Assembly: GCA_023393015.1 (NCBI GenBank)
Contig: JAEWMY010000056.1
Coordinates: forward strand, 1-64,000
Origin: Spirochaetota bacterium
Lineage (GTDB): Bacteria > Spirochaetota > Spirochaetia > Treponematales > Treponemataceae
DNA length: 64,000 bases
Direction of reading: 5' to 3'
Part shown: positions 49,134 to 56,938 of the stretch, piece after piece
Layout: each line of letters starts with the position of its first letter
Numbering within the stretch: the stretch's first letter is position 1
Position numbers and translations under genes: made by a program
The notes under the pieces: generated by a model
Told to the model about the DNA's origin: nothing
The model's input: only the letters and a program-made list of their open reading frames with translations
Database searches by the model: none

Positions 49134-51362
49134 TCAGGCCCTCGCCTTTTCGAACGTCTCGCGCAACTTCGCGGTTTCCGCCCGCGCGGTCTTGATGAAG
49201 GGGTTGTCCTCGACGGTGCCGAGCACGGCGTCGCGCTCGGCCGCGTTACGGTAGGTGATGCCCCGGTACGCGTTCGCGTAGTCCTTCTTCTTGGTGACGT
49301 ACACCTGGTTCTCGACGTAGTCGCGGATCTCGGCCGCGCGGACGAGAAGGGCGTTCCACCGTTCGGCGGGAATCGCGTCCGCGTCCTCGACGATCTTCAG
49401 GCACTCGTAGGCGTTTTCGGCCTTGTCGCGGGGATACGAGGCCCACCACTGCTCGTACTGCGCGTGGACGTCGCCCCACGCGGCGAAAAGCCCGGAGCGT
49501 ATTCCCGCCCGGAGGGCGTCGACGCGTGTCTCGGGAACGAGCTGGCCGCCCATGTTCACCCAGGCGAGGCTCGGCCGCGCGGGCGCCTGCGCGGCGAAGT
49601 ATTCGTAGTGGATGCCGTAGGTCACGAGGTATTCGGCGACGGTGCGGACGCCGTAGTAGAGCAGCATCTGCCGGTACGCGTTCCAGGCCTTGACGACCTT
49701 CATGATCCTGACCTCGCGCGTGAAGCGCTCCATCATCTCGCCGCGGACGACGAGGGAGTTCGCGACGTCGGGACTCGTCACGATGAGCTCGCGGCCCTTC
49801 GCCTCGAGCGTCGCCTCGTCGAGCGAGGATACGTCCCTGATCCCGGCTTCCGAGGCGAGGGCGCCGACGCCGGCCTGCTGGGCGAACCAGGCCTTGCCGG
49901 TCCAGCGCTCGAGGAGCCTCAGGGAGGCGAGCATTTCGGAAGCCGTGTCCGGCGCGAGGTGATCGGTCTCGATTCTCTGGGACACGCGGACGCGGCGGTC
50001 GCGCGTGCGGTACTTCCAGCTGTTACGCTCGAGGGCGTACATGTTGTAGAGCCAGTAGTACGCCGGCATGACGCACAGGATGTCGTTCTTGCGGTCCTCG
50101 TAGACCATCGAGAAGGGGAACATGATGTTGAGCTCGGCGGGATAGCTTCCCTTGGTGAGGAGGGTGTAGCTCGCGAAACGGCAGTTGTGCTTGAGCGTGC
50201 TCGAAAGCCCCGGCCAGAAGCCGCGTCCCGCGATTATCTCGCCGTCGTTGCCCCGGCTGTTGTGGTTCGACCCGACGGTCGCGCCCGCGGCCATGTTCGA
50301 CTGGCCCATGATGAGCGTGGCGATGAGGAAGGAGTTGTTGTGGTGCTGTTCGTGCCCGGGAAAGACGAGGTTGTTGAGGACCTCGCAACACGACACCGTC
50401 GAGTTGTCGCCGAGTATGGAATGGATGAGGCGCGCGCCGTACTTGAGGCTCGAATTGTTGCCGAGCACGAAACGCACCGCCTTGACGCCGTAAAAGACGC
50501 GGCAGCCGTAGCCGATGATGCCGTTCACGAGCTCGACGCCCTCGCCGATCTGCGTGGGCTCGTCGTCGGCCGAATGGATCGTGAGGTTCTTGAGCTTGTT
50601 CGCGCCCTTGACGTAGGAGGACGGCCCGAACTTCGTGTCCTTGATTACCTGGCAGCTCTTTATCACCGAGTGGTCGCCGACGGTGCCGTACCAGCCGCGC
50701 CGCGGGTCGACGACGTTTTGCGTGATCTCCTTGAGGCGTTCCATGAGCGGCGCGTCGTCGCGGTACGTCGCCCAGAGCCAGGCGTCGGCGCAGGTCATAC
50801 CCGCGAACGCGAGGACGGACCTCCCGCCCGCCTCGTTCATGGGATCTATCCATATCCTGACCGACTCGTCCTCGCCCTCCTTCACGACGCCCTCGCCGAA
50901 CTTCGCGTGGTCGGTGCAGGACATTTCGTCGATGCGGCTCATGATGACCCGTTTCCCGACGATGTAATGCGACAGGTAAGCGCAGTCGTGGATGGCGCAG
51001 TCGGCGCCGATATCGCAGGATATGACCCTGCTGTTCGTTATACCGGCGGGGACGGTAAAATCGTGAAACCTGAGGTACTCGGCCGTGAGCGGCCCGAGCC
51101 GGACGAGCCCGGCGAAGAGGCTGTTCTTTATAAGGGCGGGATTGAACGGGTCTTCGACAAGGAATTTCCCCCAGTCGACGCAACTGTTCCCGTTTTTTTC
51201 GAGAAACGCGATCTCGTCCGGGGTAACCGCTCGCCAGGAACGGCGGGAGGCCTCGCTCTGGACGTTACGGAGGGAGTATTCGGTATCGCCCGGTTTCAGG
51301 AATTTCGGGTCCACGAAGCCCGATCCGAAGCGGTCGGAGGGCACAATCTCGATTTGGCTCAT
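49134..51362 (-). CDS. DUF4954 family protein, left-handed beta-helix
   Basis: The 742-aa protein has a long central hexapeptide-repeat region, about 85-420. Examples are DIGADCAIHDCAYLSHYIVG, NGIIGYGCRVFYGVK and SLKYGARLIHSILGDNSTVSCCEV. It is related to UDP-acyl or sugar-nucleotide acetyltransferase beta-helices, followed by a helical C-terminal region. It matches my recollection of DUF4954 proteins seen in spirochaetes and Bacteroidetes; the reaction is unknown. ATG at 51362 is placed by its promoter. It pairs with the downstream epimerase-like gene, suggesting nucleotide-sugar or glycan metabolism. Confidence 0.82.
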   Translation of the reverse strand: MSQIEIVPSDRFGSGFVDPKFLKPGDTEYSLRNVQSEASRRSWRAVTPDEIAFLEKNGNSCVDWGKFLVEDPFNPALIKNSLFAGLVRLGPLTAEYLRFHDFTVPAGITNSRVISCDIGADCAIHDCAYLSHYIVGKRVIMSRIDEMSCTDHAKFGEGVVKEGEDESVRIWIDPMNEAGGRSVLAFAGMTCADAWLWATYRDDAPLMERLKEITQNVVDPRRGWYGTVGDHSVIKSCQVIKDTKFGPSSYVKGANKLKNLTIHSADDEPTQIGEGVELVNGIIGYGCRVFYGVKAVRFVLGNNSSLKYGARLIHSILGDNSTVSCCEVLNNLVFPGHEQHHNNSFLIATLIMGQSNMAAGATVGSNHNSRGNDGEIIAGRGFWPGLSSTLKHNCRFASYTLLTKGSYPAELNIMFPFSMVYEDRKNDILCVMPAYYWLYNMYALERNSWKYRTRDRRVRVSQRIETDHLAPDTASEMLASLRLLERWTGKAWFAQQAGVGALASEAGIRDVSSLDEATLEAKGRELIVTSPDVANSLVVRGEMMERFTREVRIMKVVKAWNAYRQMLLYYGVRTVAEYLVTYGIHYEYFAAQAPARPSLAWVNMGGQLVPETRVDALRAGIRSGLFAAWGDVHAQYEQWWASYPRDKAENAYECLKIVEDADAIPAERWNALLVRAAEIRDYVENQVYVTKKKDYANAYRGITYRNAAERDAVLGTVEDNPFIKTARAETAKLRETFEKARA

Positions 51363-51368
51363 ACAAGC

Positions 51369-51397
51369 AGTATGGGGCAAATTTGCATAAACGGCAA
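51369..51397 (-). promoter_or_regulatory. Promoter of DUF4954 gene
   Basis: On the minus strand TTGCCG (51392-51397), 17-bp spacer, CATACT (51369-51374), then 6 nt to the ATG at 51362. Leaderless layout. Confidence 0.5.
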
Positions 51398-51500
51398 TTA
51401 CCTGTTACTATCGGGCTTCTTGGCGGTTTTATGCTTGCGCCAAAGTACGTTTACGCCGCGATCGGGGGTTATTCGCCGAAAGCGACGGCAGGAGTCCATG

Positions 51501-52214
51501 ATGAGCACACATATCGGGGCAAGACAGGGAGACATCGCCGAGGCGGTACTTCTGCCCGGAGACCCGCTCAGGGCGAAATTCATCGCCGAGACCTATTTGG
51601 AAAAACCTATATGTTATAACGAGATACGGGGCATGCTCGGGTTTACGGGCACGTGGAAGGGAAAGCGCGTATCCGTTCAGGGTACCGGGATGGGTCAACC
51701 GTCCCTTTCCATATACGTGAACGAGCTCTTCCGCTTTTACAACGTCCAGCGGGCCATCCGCGTGGGTACGGCCGGCGGCTTACGCAAGGAAACGAAGCTC
51801 CGGGACATCGTACTCGCGATGAGCGCCTCGACGGATTCCGCCCTCAACACCCACCGATTCGCGGGGCGGCACTACGCCCCGACGGCGAGCTTCGCCCTTC
51901 TGAAAGCCGCTTGGGACGCGGCAAAGGCGCGCGGCATCGAGCCCGCGGTCGGGCCGGTCGTCTCGTCGGATACCTTTTACGACGACGCGGAAACCTGGAA
52001 ACTCTGGGCGGAATACGGCGCGCTCGCGATCGAGATGGAAGCGGCCGAGCTCTATACCCTCGCGGCGAAATTCGGCAGGGAGGCGCTCGCCATCCTGACG
52101 ATCTCGGACCATATCGCCGAGGGAACCGCGACGACGGCGGAAGAGCGGCAAACGACCTTCCGTACCATGATGGAGATCGCCCTCGACGCGGCGACGGGGA
52201 GCGAATCCAAATGA
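51501..52214 (+). CDS. deoD: Purine nucleoside phosphorylase, DeoD type
   Basis: The 237-aa enzyme cleaves purine nucleosides with phosphate. It has STHIGARQGDIAEAVLLPGDPLRAK, GTGMGQPSLSIY, RVGTAGG, EMEAAELYTLAAKFG and the catalytic Asp motif ISDHI. Length equals the hexameric DeoD norm. AGGAG at 51490-51494 favours ATG 51501 over 51498. It likely works with the BMP nucleoside importer at 15.3-19.9 kb. The small membrane gene overlaps its stop by 4 bp. Confidence 0.95.
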   Translation: MSTHIGARQGDIAEAVLLPGDPLRAKFIAETYLEKPICYNEIRGMLGFTGTWKGKRVSVQGTGMGQPSLSIYVNELFRFYNVQRAIRVGTAGGLRKETKLRDIVLAMSASTDSALNTHRFAGRHYAPTASFALLKAAWDAAKARGIEPAVGPVVSSDTFYDDAETWKLWAEYGALAIEMEAAELYTLAAKFGREALAILTISDHIAEGTATTAEERQTTFRTMMEIALDAATGSESK

Positions 52215-52432
52215 CCGAACTGCAGCCTACCGAAATCGAGCTTTCGCCGAAACGCCGGCGCCCCGTGTCCCTTCCGCGGAAGCGGGTCGTCGCGGTAATC
52301 GCCTTTCTCTTCCTGGTCGCGTGCATCGCGGCCCTCACCGGCGTCATGGCGCACCGCGCCTCCACGACGCCGGACGCCATCAAGGGAGCGACGCTTCCTT
52401 CCGAAACGGCGGAAATCATACTGAGCGAATAG
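52211..52432 (+). CDS. Small single-helix membrane protein
   Basis: The 73-aa protein starts in an ATGA overlap with the deoD stop, so it is co-translated. It has a basic hydrophilic N-terminus (KRRRPVSLPRKR), one transmembrane helix (VVAVIAFLFLVACIAALTGV, about residues 29-48) and a short outer tail. I recognise no family. The overlap and coding-like composition support it as real. Confidence 0.55.
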   Translation: MTELQPTEIELSPKRRRPVSLPRKRVVAVIAFLFLVACIAALTGVMAHRASTTPDAIKGATLPSETAEIILSE

Positions 52433-52565
52433 CGGGTCCGCAACGCGCGGTCTCTTCGCGCGCCACCTTGGGACCCCTTCGAGGGGGCTCCGAGGTCCGC
52501 GCCCGCGCCCCTTCGAGCGCCCGCTGCCTCGACATAAAAATTCCCACATTCACCGCCTTTATCGC

Positions 52566-52571
52566 TATACT
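52566..52571 (+). promoter_or_regulatory. -10 box (TATACT) of gnd
   Basis: TATACT lies 20 nt before the ATG at 52592, and an AAGGAG ribosome site lies between them. A weak -35 candidate CCCACA (52543-52548) sits 17 bp upstream. Confidence 0.45.
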
Positions 52572-52591
52572 TGTCGTAAGGAGTACCGGCG

Positions 52592-54178
52592 ATGAAGGCA
52601 GATATCGGTTTTATCGGGCTTGCGGTCATGGGAGAGAACCTCGCGCTCAACATGGAGCGCAACGGCTTCACGGTGGCGGTGTACAACAAGACGACCGCGG
52701 TACTCGACGCCTTTCTCGCCGGTCGCGGACGCGGCCTCAAGTTCGTGAGGGCCGAGACGCCGAAGGAACTCGTCGAAGCGGTGGCGAAACCGCGGAAGAT
52801 CATGATGATGATAAAGGCGGGGCCTCCCGTCGATTCGGTCATAGAGCAACTGCTCCCCTTCCTCGAAGCCGGCGATACGATAATCGACGGCGGCAACTCC
52901 AACTGGTCGGACACCGCGCGCCGGGTCGAGTATCTCGCCTCGCGCGGGATGCGCTTCGTGGGAACGGGGGTTTCGGGCGGAGAGGAAGGCGCCCTCAACG
53001 GGCCTTCGATCATGCCGGGCGGCGACGGGGCGGCTTGGGACGGACTCAAGCCAGTATTCCGGGCGATCGCGGCCAAGGCCGACGACGGAAGCCCCTGCTG
53101 CGAGTGGATCGGTCCCGGCGGATCGGGACACTTCGTGAAGATGGTGCATAACGGCATCGAGTACGGCGACATGCAGATCATCTCCGAGATCTACTGGATC
53201 ATGAAGGAAGCGCTCGGCCTTTCCTACGACGGGATGGCGGACGTCTTCGATTCCTGGAACAAGGGAAAGCTCGGCTCGTATCTCGTGGAGATCACCGCGG
53301 AAATCCTGCGCTTCCGCGACGCCGACGGAAGCCCGCTTCTCGAGCGGATTCTCGACGCCGCGGGGCAGAAAGGCACGGGGAAATGGACGGGGATGGCCGC
53401 GCTCGACGAGGGCGTGCCCCTCACGCTCATAGTCGAGTCGGTATTCGCGCGCGCGCTTTCGGCGCGGAAAGACGACCGCGTCCGCGCGAGCGGCATCCTG
53501 GGCGGAGCTGGCGGTACTGGCAATGCAGCTGACAGTGCGGGCGGCAGTACTCCGAGTTGCGGTGCTGCTGACAGTGCGGTCATCGGAGCTGGCGATGCAG
53601 CCAACGGAGCTGGCGATGTAGCCAACGGAGCTGGCGATACCGCCAGCTCAAAGCTCTCAGGCCCTGATCTTGAATGGGCCCTCGCCGACCTCGAAAGCGC
53701 GTTGTACGCGGCCAAGATCGTGTCGTACGCGCAAGGCTTCGAGCTCATCCGCGCGGCCTCCGAGGCGAACGACTGGAAGCTCGACCTCGCGTCGATCGCC
53801 CGGATTTGGCGGGGCGGGTGCATCATCCGCTCGGTGTTTCTCGACCGGATCGCCTCGGCCTTCGAGGCCGACCCGAGCATACCGAATCTCGCGCTGTCGA
53901 CCGATTTCGCGCGCGCCCTTGCCGCGGATCAAGCCGGCTGGCGGCGGGTCGTGGCGGACGCCGTCACGCGAGCCCTTCCCGTTCCGGCGCTCTCCTCGGC
54001 GCTCGCGTGGTTCGACGGCTACCGGAGCGAGCGGCTCCCGGCGAATCTCCTGCAAGCCCAGCGCGACTATTTCGGCGCCCATACCTACGAGCGTACCGAC
54101 CGGCCGCGAGGGGAGTTCTTCCATACCGACTGGACCGGTCACGGCGGGGCGACTACCTCGCGAACCTATTCGGTGTAA
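52592..54178 (+). CDS. gnd: 6-phosphogluconate dehydrogenase (decarboxylating) with a repeat insertion
   Basis: The 528-aa enzyme oxidises 6-phosphogluconate to ribulose 5-phosphate and CO2 with NADP+. It has the nucleotide loop FIGLAVMGENLALN, the substrate motif GVSGGEEGALNGPSIMPGG, catalytic K184 (FVKMVHNGIEYGDM) and E191. The C-terminal domain includes AQRDYFGAHTYERTDRPRGEFFHTDW. The family norm is about 470-490 aa. The excess is an Ala/Gly/Asp-rich insert at about residues 304-356 encoded by imperfect tandem repeats. The rest of the protein is intact, so it is probably active. Confidence 0.96.
   Translation: MKADIGFIGLAVMGENLALNMERNGFTVAVYNKTTAVLDAFLAGRGRGLKFVRAETPKELVEAVAKPRKIMMMIKAGPPVDSVIEQLLPFLEAGDTIIDGGNSNWSDTARRVEYLASRGMRFVGTGVSGGEEGALNGPSIMPGGDGAAWDGLKPVFRAIAAKADDGSPCCEWIGPGGSGHFVKMVHNGIEYGDMQIISEIYWIMKEALGLSYDGMADVFDSWNKGKLGSYLVEITAEILRFRDADGSPLLERILDAAGQKGTGKWTGMAALDEGVPLTLIVESVFARALSARKDDRVRASGILGGAGGTGNAADSAGGSTPSCGAADSAVIGAGDAANGAGDVANGAGDTASSKLSGPDLEWALADLESALYAAKIVSYAQGFELIRAASEANDWKLDLASIARIWRGGCIIRSVFLDRIASAFEADPSIPNLALSTDFARALAADQAGWRRVVADAVTRALPVPALSSALAWFDGYRSERLPANLLQAQRDYFGAHTYERTDRPRGEFFHTDWTGHGGATTSRTYSV
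53501..53660 (+). repeat. Repeat insertion inside gnd
   Basis: About 160 bp of lower-GC, micro-repetitive DNA sits in frame. Its clearest part is three units of roughly 18 bp based on GGAGCTGGCGAT plus a variable GCAGCCAAC-like half (about 53586-53640), encoding GAGDAAN, GAGDVAN, GAGDTA. A related GCTGACAGTGCGG element occurs twice upstream. Confidence 0.75.
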
Positions 54179-54226
54179 GCGGAAGGGCTTGAGCTTCCGG
54201 AGTCGCCTTAAGCCGTCAGCGTCGCC

Positions 54227-54256
54227 TTGACAGCGCACCGCCCTTTCCGGTACATT
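54227..54256 (+). promoter_or_regulatory. tRNA-Leu promoter
   Basis: TTGACA (54227-54232), 18-bp spacer, TACATT (54251-54256), about 22 bp before the mature tRNA 5' end. Confidence 0.6.
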
Positions 54257-54278
54257 CGACATGCGCCCGTTCGCGCAT

Positions 54279-54362
54279 CCCCGGATGGTGGAATTGGTAG
54301 ACACACTAGTTTCAGGTACTAGCGCCTTCACGGGCATGGAAGTTCAAGTCTTCTTCCGGGGA
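54279..54362 (+). tRNA. tRNA-Leu (anticodon CAG)
   Basis: An 84-nt type II tRNA. The acceptor CCCCGGA pairs with TCCGGGG (54279-54285 with 54355-54361) and the discriminator is A54362. The D-arm contains GGTGGAATTGGTAGACAC. The anticodon stem CTAGT/ACTAG encloses loop TTCAGGT with CAG at 54313-54315. A long variable arm and a T-loop TTCAAGT are present. The CCA end is not encoded. Folding was done by hand. Confidence 0.93.
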
Positions 54363-54365
54363 AGT

Positions 54366-54400
54366 AAAAAAAAGGATCGCCTTCAGGCGGTCCTTTTTTT
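54366..54400 (+). terminator. Terminator of tRNA-Leu
   Basis: Stem AAAGGATCGCC/GGCGGTCCTTT (one T-G wobble) with loop TTCA, flanked by A-run and T7. Confidence 0.85.
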
Positions 54401-54692
54401 ATCCATCGAAGAAGACTTGATGCCCGGCCGCTTCGCAGCGTAGCGAGAAGCGGCAGTCAATAAGCTTCCTTTAGGCAAACGGCCCGAAGGGACGTAACCG
54501 GAGGGACCGCCGAGCGAATGCGAGGATTAGCGGCCAGGGATGCCCGGCCGCTTCGCAGCGTAGCGAGAAGCGGCTGTCGATCAATTTCCAACAGGCAAAC
54601 GGCCCGAAGGGACGTAACCGAAGGGACGTATGGCCGCGACAGGTCCCGTAGGCGTCCCGGAAGACCGAGACACGAAGCCGAGTTCTGTAGGG

Positions 54693-54710
54693 CAAGTCTT
54701 CTTCCGGGGA
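54693..54710 (+). repeat. 18-bp duplicate of tRNA-Leu 3' end (att-like)
   Basis: CAAGTCTTCTTCCGGGGA at 54693-54710 is identical to 54345-54362, which covers the T-arm 3' side, acceptor and discriminator of the tRNA. The two copies are 348 bp apart in direct orientation. Confidence 0.85.
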
Positions 54711-54719
54711 CTATCGATG

Positions 54720-54749
54720 AAAAAAATCGCCTTACGGCGATTTTTTTTT
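54720..54749. terminator. Bidirectional terminator between repeat locus and GNAT gene
   Basis: Stem AAAAAAATCGCC/GGCGATTTTTTT with loop TTAC; A7 to the left and T9 to the right. It can serve both the locus on the plus strand and the GNAT gene on the minus strand. Confidence 0.8.
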
Positions 54750-54777
54750 CGCTCATGCCTCCGGAAGACGACTTGCC

Positions 54778-55596
54778 TTACCCCGCGAAGCCGCCGATCC
54801 GCGAATAACAGCACTCGGGCTTTCGGGGAAAGGGCTCGCCGAGTATCATGCGGTGAATGCGCTTGGTTTCCGTATAGCCCGCCGAAACGAGATAGTCGTA
54901 GCCCGTCCGGTTTTCCTCGGGAAGGAATATCTTGCGGCAATCCTTCGTCCGTTCGCCCAACAGGGCGATCCCCGCGTTTTCCGTCAAAGCGGACACGCCG
55001 CCGTCGCCGAAGCCGGGAATGTAAAAACCGAGCACCCTCGCGCCATCCGCGTACACGAGGGCGTTCTTTAAAACCGGAAGCAAAAACCCGGAGCGTTCCT
55101 CGCCCGAGGTTACGCGATCTATCCTCAATGCCTCGTCATAGTCCCGCTCGTCGATCGCGCGGATATTCGCGCGTGCGCCGTCGGGAATGGCGTGTCCGTC
55201 GGCCTTTTCCATGATAACGTACGCGCTCTCGTCGGCGAACCCGGCCTTTTTGTATACGGGATATCCCTGATCGGTAGCCGTCAGGGTAACGGTCCGGCAG
55301 CCGCGTTCGTCGCGCAAATACCCGACAAGACGGTCGACGATGCGTGAGCCGATTCCCCTTCTCTGGTGCGCGCCCGAAACGATGATATGGGCGAGCCAGG
55401 CGGTGAGTCCGAAGTCGATGGCCGTGCCGATTCCGAGGAGGGTTCCCGCCGGGCTTACGGCTTTCACGCATTCGCAATTCGGGCATTTCAGGTAATGTTC
55501 GTGTATCGCGGTAATGTCGGACCACGTGTCGGGCTTTATACCGTCGAGCAAGGGAATGTCCCGCGAATCGAGGTCGACGATGGAATAGTCTGTCAT
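54778..55596 (-). CDS. GNAT acetyltransferase with C-terminal YitH-like domain
   Basis: The 272-aa protein has an N-terminal GNAT domain (about 1-130) with acetyl-CoA loop VSGAHQRRGIGSRIVDRLV and QGYPVYKKAGF. A second alpha/beta domain (about 140-270) resembles the Acetyltransf_18 half of YitH-type enzymes. A cluster CPNCEC near residues 38-43 is unusual. The substrate is unknown. ATG at 55596 is 9 nt from a TATACT box; the frame to 55647 is rejected. Its stop abuts the terminator of the repeat locus. Confidence 0.82.
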   Translation of the reverse strand: MTDYSIVDLDSRDIPLLDGIKPDTWSDITAIHEHYLKCPNCECVKAVSPAGTLLGIGTAIDFGLTAWLAHIIVSGAHQRRGIGSRIVDRLVGYLRDERGCRTVTLTATDQGYPVYKKAGFADESAYVIMEKADGHAIPDGARANIRAIDERDYDEALRIDRVTSGEERSGFLLPVLKNALVYADGARVLGFYIPGFGDGGVSALTENAGIALLGERTKDCRKIFLPEENRTGYDYLVSAGYTETKRIHRMILGEPFPRKPECCYSRIGGFAG

Positions 55597-55605
55597 TGTT
55601 CCCGC

Positions 55606-55611
55606 AGTATA
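55606..55611 (-). promoter_or_regulatory. -10 box (TATACT) of GNAT gene
   Basis: TATACT ends 9 nt before the ATG at 55596, with no ribosome site: leaderless layout. Confidence 0.45.
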
Positions 55612-55640
55612 CACCATAGATGCGGGAAATCCGATTATCG

Positions 55641-55669
55641 CAGACAAAGGAACCGCGATGGCGTATACT
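55641..55669 (+). promoter_or_regulatory. Promoter of DUF3795 gene
   Basis: CAGACA (55641-55646), 17-bp spacer, TATACT (55664-55669). The leader of about 33 nt carries AAAGGAGG, a conventional arrangement. Confidence 0.5.
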
Positions 55670-55708
55670 GAGATGCCGATGAAACGGTTTCCCTAAAGGA
55701 GGCGAGCC

Positions 55709-56161
55709 ATGAGTCTCGAATCGAAGCCGGACGCGTATTGCGGACTGTATTGCGGGTCCTGTCCGGTATTCACGAAAACGACCGCCGCCGTCGCGGCGGG
55801 CAAGACCGACTTTTCGAACCCCGAAGGATTTTGCCTCGGTTGCAAGAGCGAGGTCGTGTCCGGATGGTGCGCGGAGTGCACCCTGAAAAGCTGCGCCAGG
55901 GGCAAAGGCTACGATACCTGCGCCGAATGCCCGGACTATCCGTGCGAACCCGTGAAAGGCTTCGTAGAGGCCGCCGATTGGCTGTATCACATCGAAACGC
56001 CCTACAACATCGCCCTCATCAAAAAGGAAGGCAAGGCGGCCTGGCTTGAGCATCAGAAGAACCGCTGGTCCTGTCCGGGCTGCGCCGCGGAACAGGATTG
56101 GTATTCCAAGACCTGCGCCTCCTGCGGCAGGGAACAACGGGGTTACGACAAGAAGGCGTGA
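55709..56161 (+). CDS. DUF3795 cysteine-rich protein
   Basis: The 150-aa protein is Cys-rich with the DUF3795 pattern: AYCGLYCGSCPVF near residue 9, FCLGCKSE, WCAECTLKSCARGKGYDTCAECPDYPC, then a C-terminal pair CPGCAAEQ and CASCGREQ that looks like a zinc ribbon. Such proteins may bind zinc or iron-sulphur clusters; no function is established. An AAAGGAGG site precedes the ATG. It is divergent from the GNAT gene, each with its own promoter. Confidence 0.88.
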   Translation: MSLESKPDAYCGLYCGSCPVFTKTTAAVAAGKTDFSNPEGFCLGCKSEVVSGWCAECTLKSCARGKGYDTCAECPDYPCEPVKGFVEAADWLYHIETPYNIALIKKEGKAAWLEHQKNRWSCPGCAAEQDWYSKTCASCGREQRGYDKKA

Positions 56162-56247
56162 GACGGGCGTGGCGGAACGCCCGTGCGAGGGAAATCAGGC
56201 GCTCACGGGATAACCGCCCCGTGTGCCGTGCCTGAATGATCATTTTG

Positions 56248-56295
56248 TTGACAATTCAAATCAAATGCAGTAAGTTAGTTATTGATAACTAACTT
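56248..56295 (+). promoter_or_regulatory. Promoter and 24-bp palindromic operator of the TetR-RND operon
   Basis: TTGACA (56248-56253), 17-bp spacer, TAAGTT (56271-56276). Overlapping the -10 is a perfect inverted repeat, AAGTTAGTTAT (56272-56282), 2-nt spacer, ATAACTAACTT (56285-56295). The AT-rich palindrome just before the tetR gene is the expected auto-repression site. Confidence 0.8.
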
Positions 56296-56316
56296 TCGAG
56301 TTTGAGGAAGCGACAA

Positions 56317-56892
56317 ATGGAACGAACGAACCGTCAAAAGGAAATTCTCGATGCCGCGATACGCATTATCCGGGAACACGGATTTAGCGCCGTAACCGTT
56401 CGTCGTGTCGCGGACGAAGTGGGTGTTTCCGAGCCGGCCCTATATAGGCATTTCCCCAACAAATTGGCGATCCTTGAATGCCTTTTGGATGATTTCCAGG
56501 AAGCGGTCCTGGAACGGTTTCACGCGCTTGAAAAAAAAGTCTCAGCGAATCCCCTGGGCGATTTTATCGATGAATTGTTCGAGACGCTCGGAACGCGGGA
56601 ATCACTGGCTTCGCTATTGTATTCTGAAGAGGCGTTTCACGCCGAACCCGCGCTGAAATCGCGCGTTTTTGCCATGCTTACGCACAATTCCAACATGCTC
56701 ACGCGCGCGATAACGGCACAGCAAAAAAGGAGTGCCGTCAGAAACGACATCGGCGCGGAAAGCGTTTCTCTGATAGTCATGGGTTGTATTCGGGTAACCA
56801 TCACCAAATGCGGTCTCAGCGATGGGAAGATCCGCCTTGTCGACGAGAAGAAAAGAGTCATGAACGCGTTAAACGCGGTATTAAAGAGATAA
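56317..56892 (+). CDS. TetR-family transcriptional regulator
   Basis: The 191-aa protein has a standard TetR N-terminal HTH (KEILDAAIRIIREHGFSAVTVRRVADEVGVSEPALYRHFPNK in sequence order, about residues 8-50), followed by a helical ligand-binding domain with no recognisable ligand. The GAGGA site and ATG at 56317 set the start. It is the first gene of an operon with an RND exporter, a LolA-like protein and an outer-membrane protein. It probably represses its own operon through the palindrome at 56272-56295. Confidence 0.93.
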   Translation: MERTNRQKEILDAAIRIIREHGFSAVTVRRVADEVGVSEPALYRHFPNKLAILECLLDDFQEAVLERFHALEKKVSANPLGDFIDELFETLGTRESLASLLYSEEAFHAEPALKSRVFAMLTHNSNMLTRAITAQQKRSAVRNDIGAESVSLIVMGCIRVTITKCGLSDGKIRLVDEKKRVMNALNAVLKR

Positions 56893-56938
56893 CGCAGGGT
56901 AAGCGGCAATCGTCGACCTTATGAATGAGGAGTCGTAA

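Larger units (their letters stand above)
54363..54777. repeat. Non-coding repeat locus downstream of tRNA-Leu
   Basis: This 415-bp stretch has no credible gene. It contains two direct copies of a roughly 90-bp element exactly 120 bp apart (about 54420-54509 and 54540-54629; shared starts TGCCCGGCCGCTTCGCAGCG). An 18-bp copy of the tRNA 3' end lies at 54693-54710, the tRNA terminator precedes the repeats, and a second terminator lies at 54720-54749. Each terminator is bracketed by inverted copies of the tRNA-end sequence (54345-54356 with 54408-54419; 54691-54707 with 54761-54777). The 90-bp element has an 8-bp stem GCCGCTTC/GAAGCGGC, so it could be transcribed structured RNA or mobile repeats. 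Confidence 0.75.

Noticed and set aside
49464..51497. Long N-terminal extension of deoD on the plus strand
   Set aside because: It runs antisense through the DUF4954 gene. DeoD itself begins after AGGAG at 51490-51494 and has normal length from 51501.
54345..54710. Complete integrated mobile element between tRNA-end repeats
   Set aside because: Only about 350 bp, without integrase or cargo genes. Kept as a repeat locus or possible scar rather than called an element.
54457..54756. Small open frames in the repeat locus
   Set aside because: They follow the repeated DNA, carry no ribosome site and cross terminator hairpins, so no protein is called.
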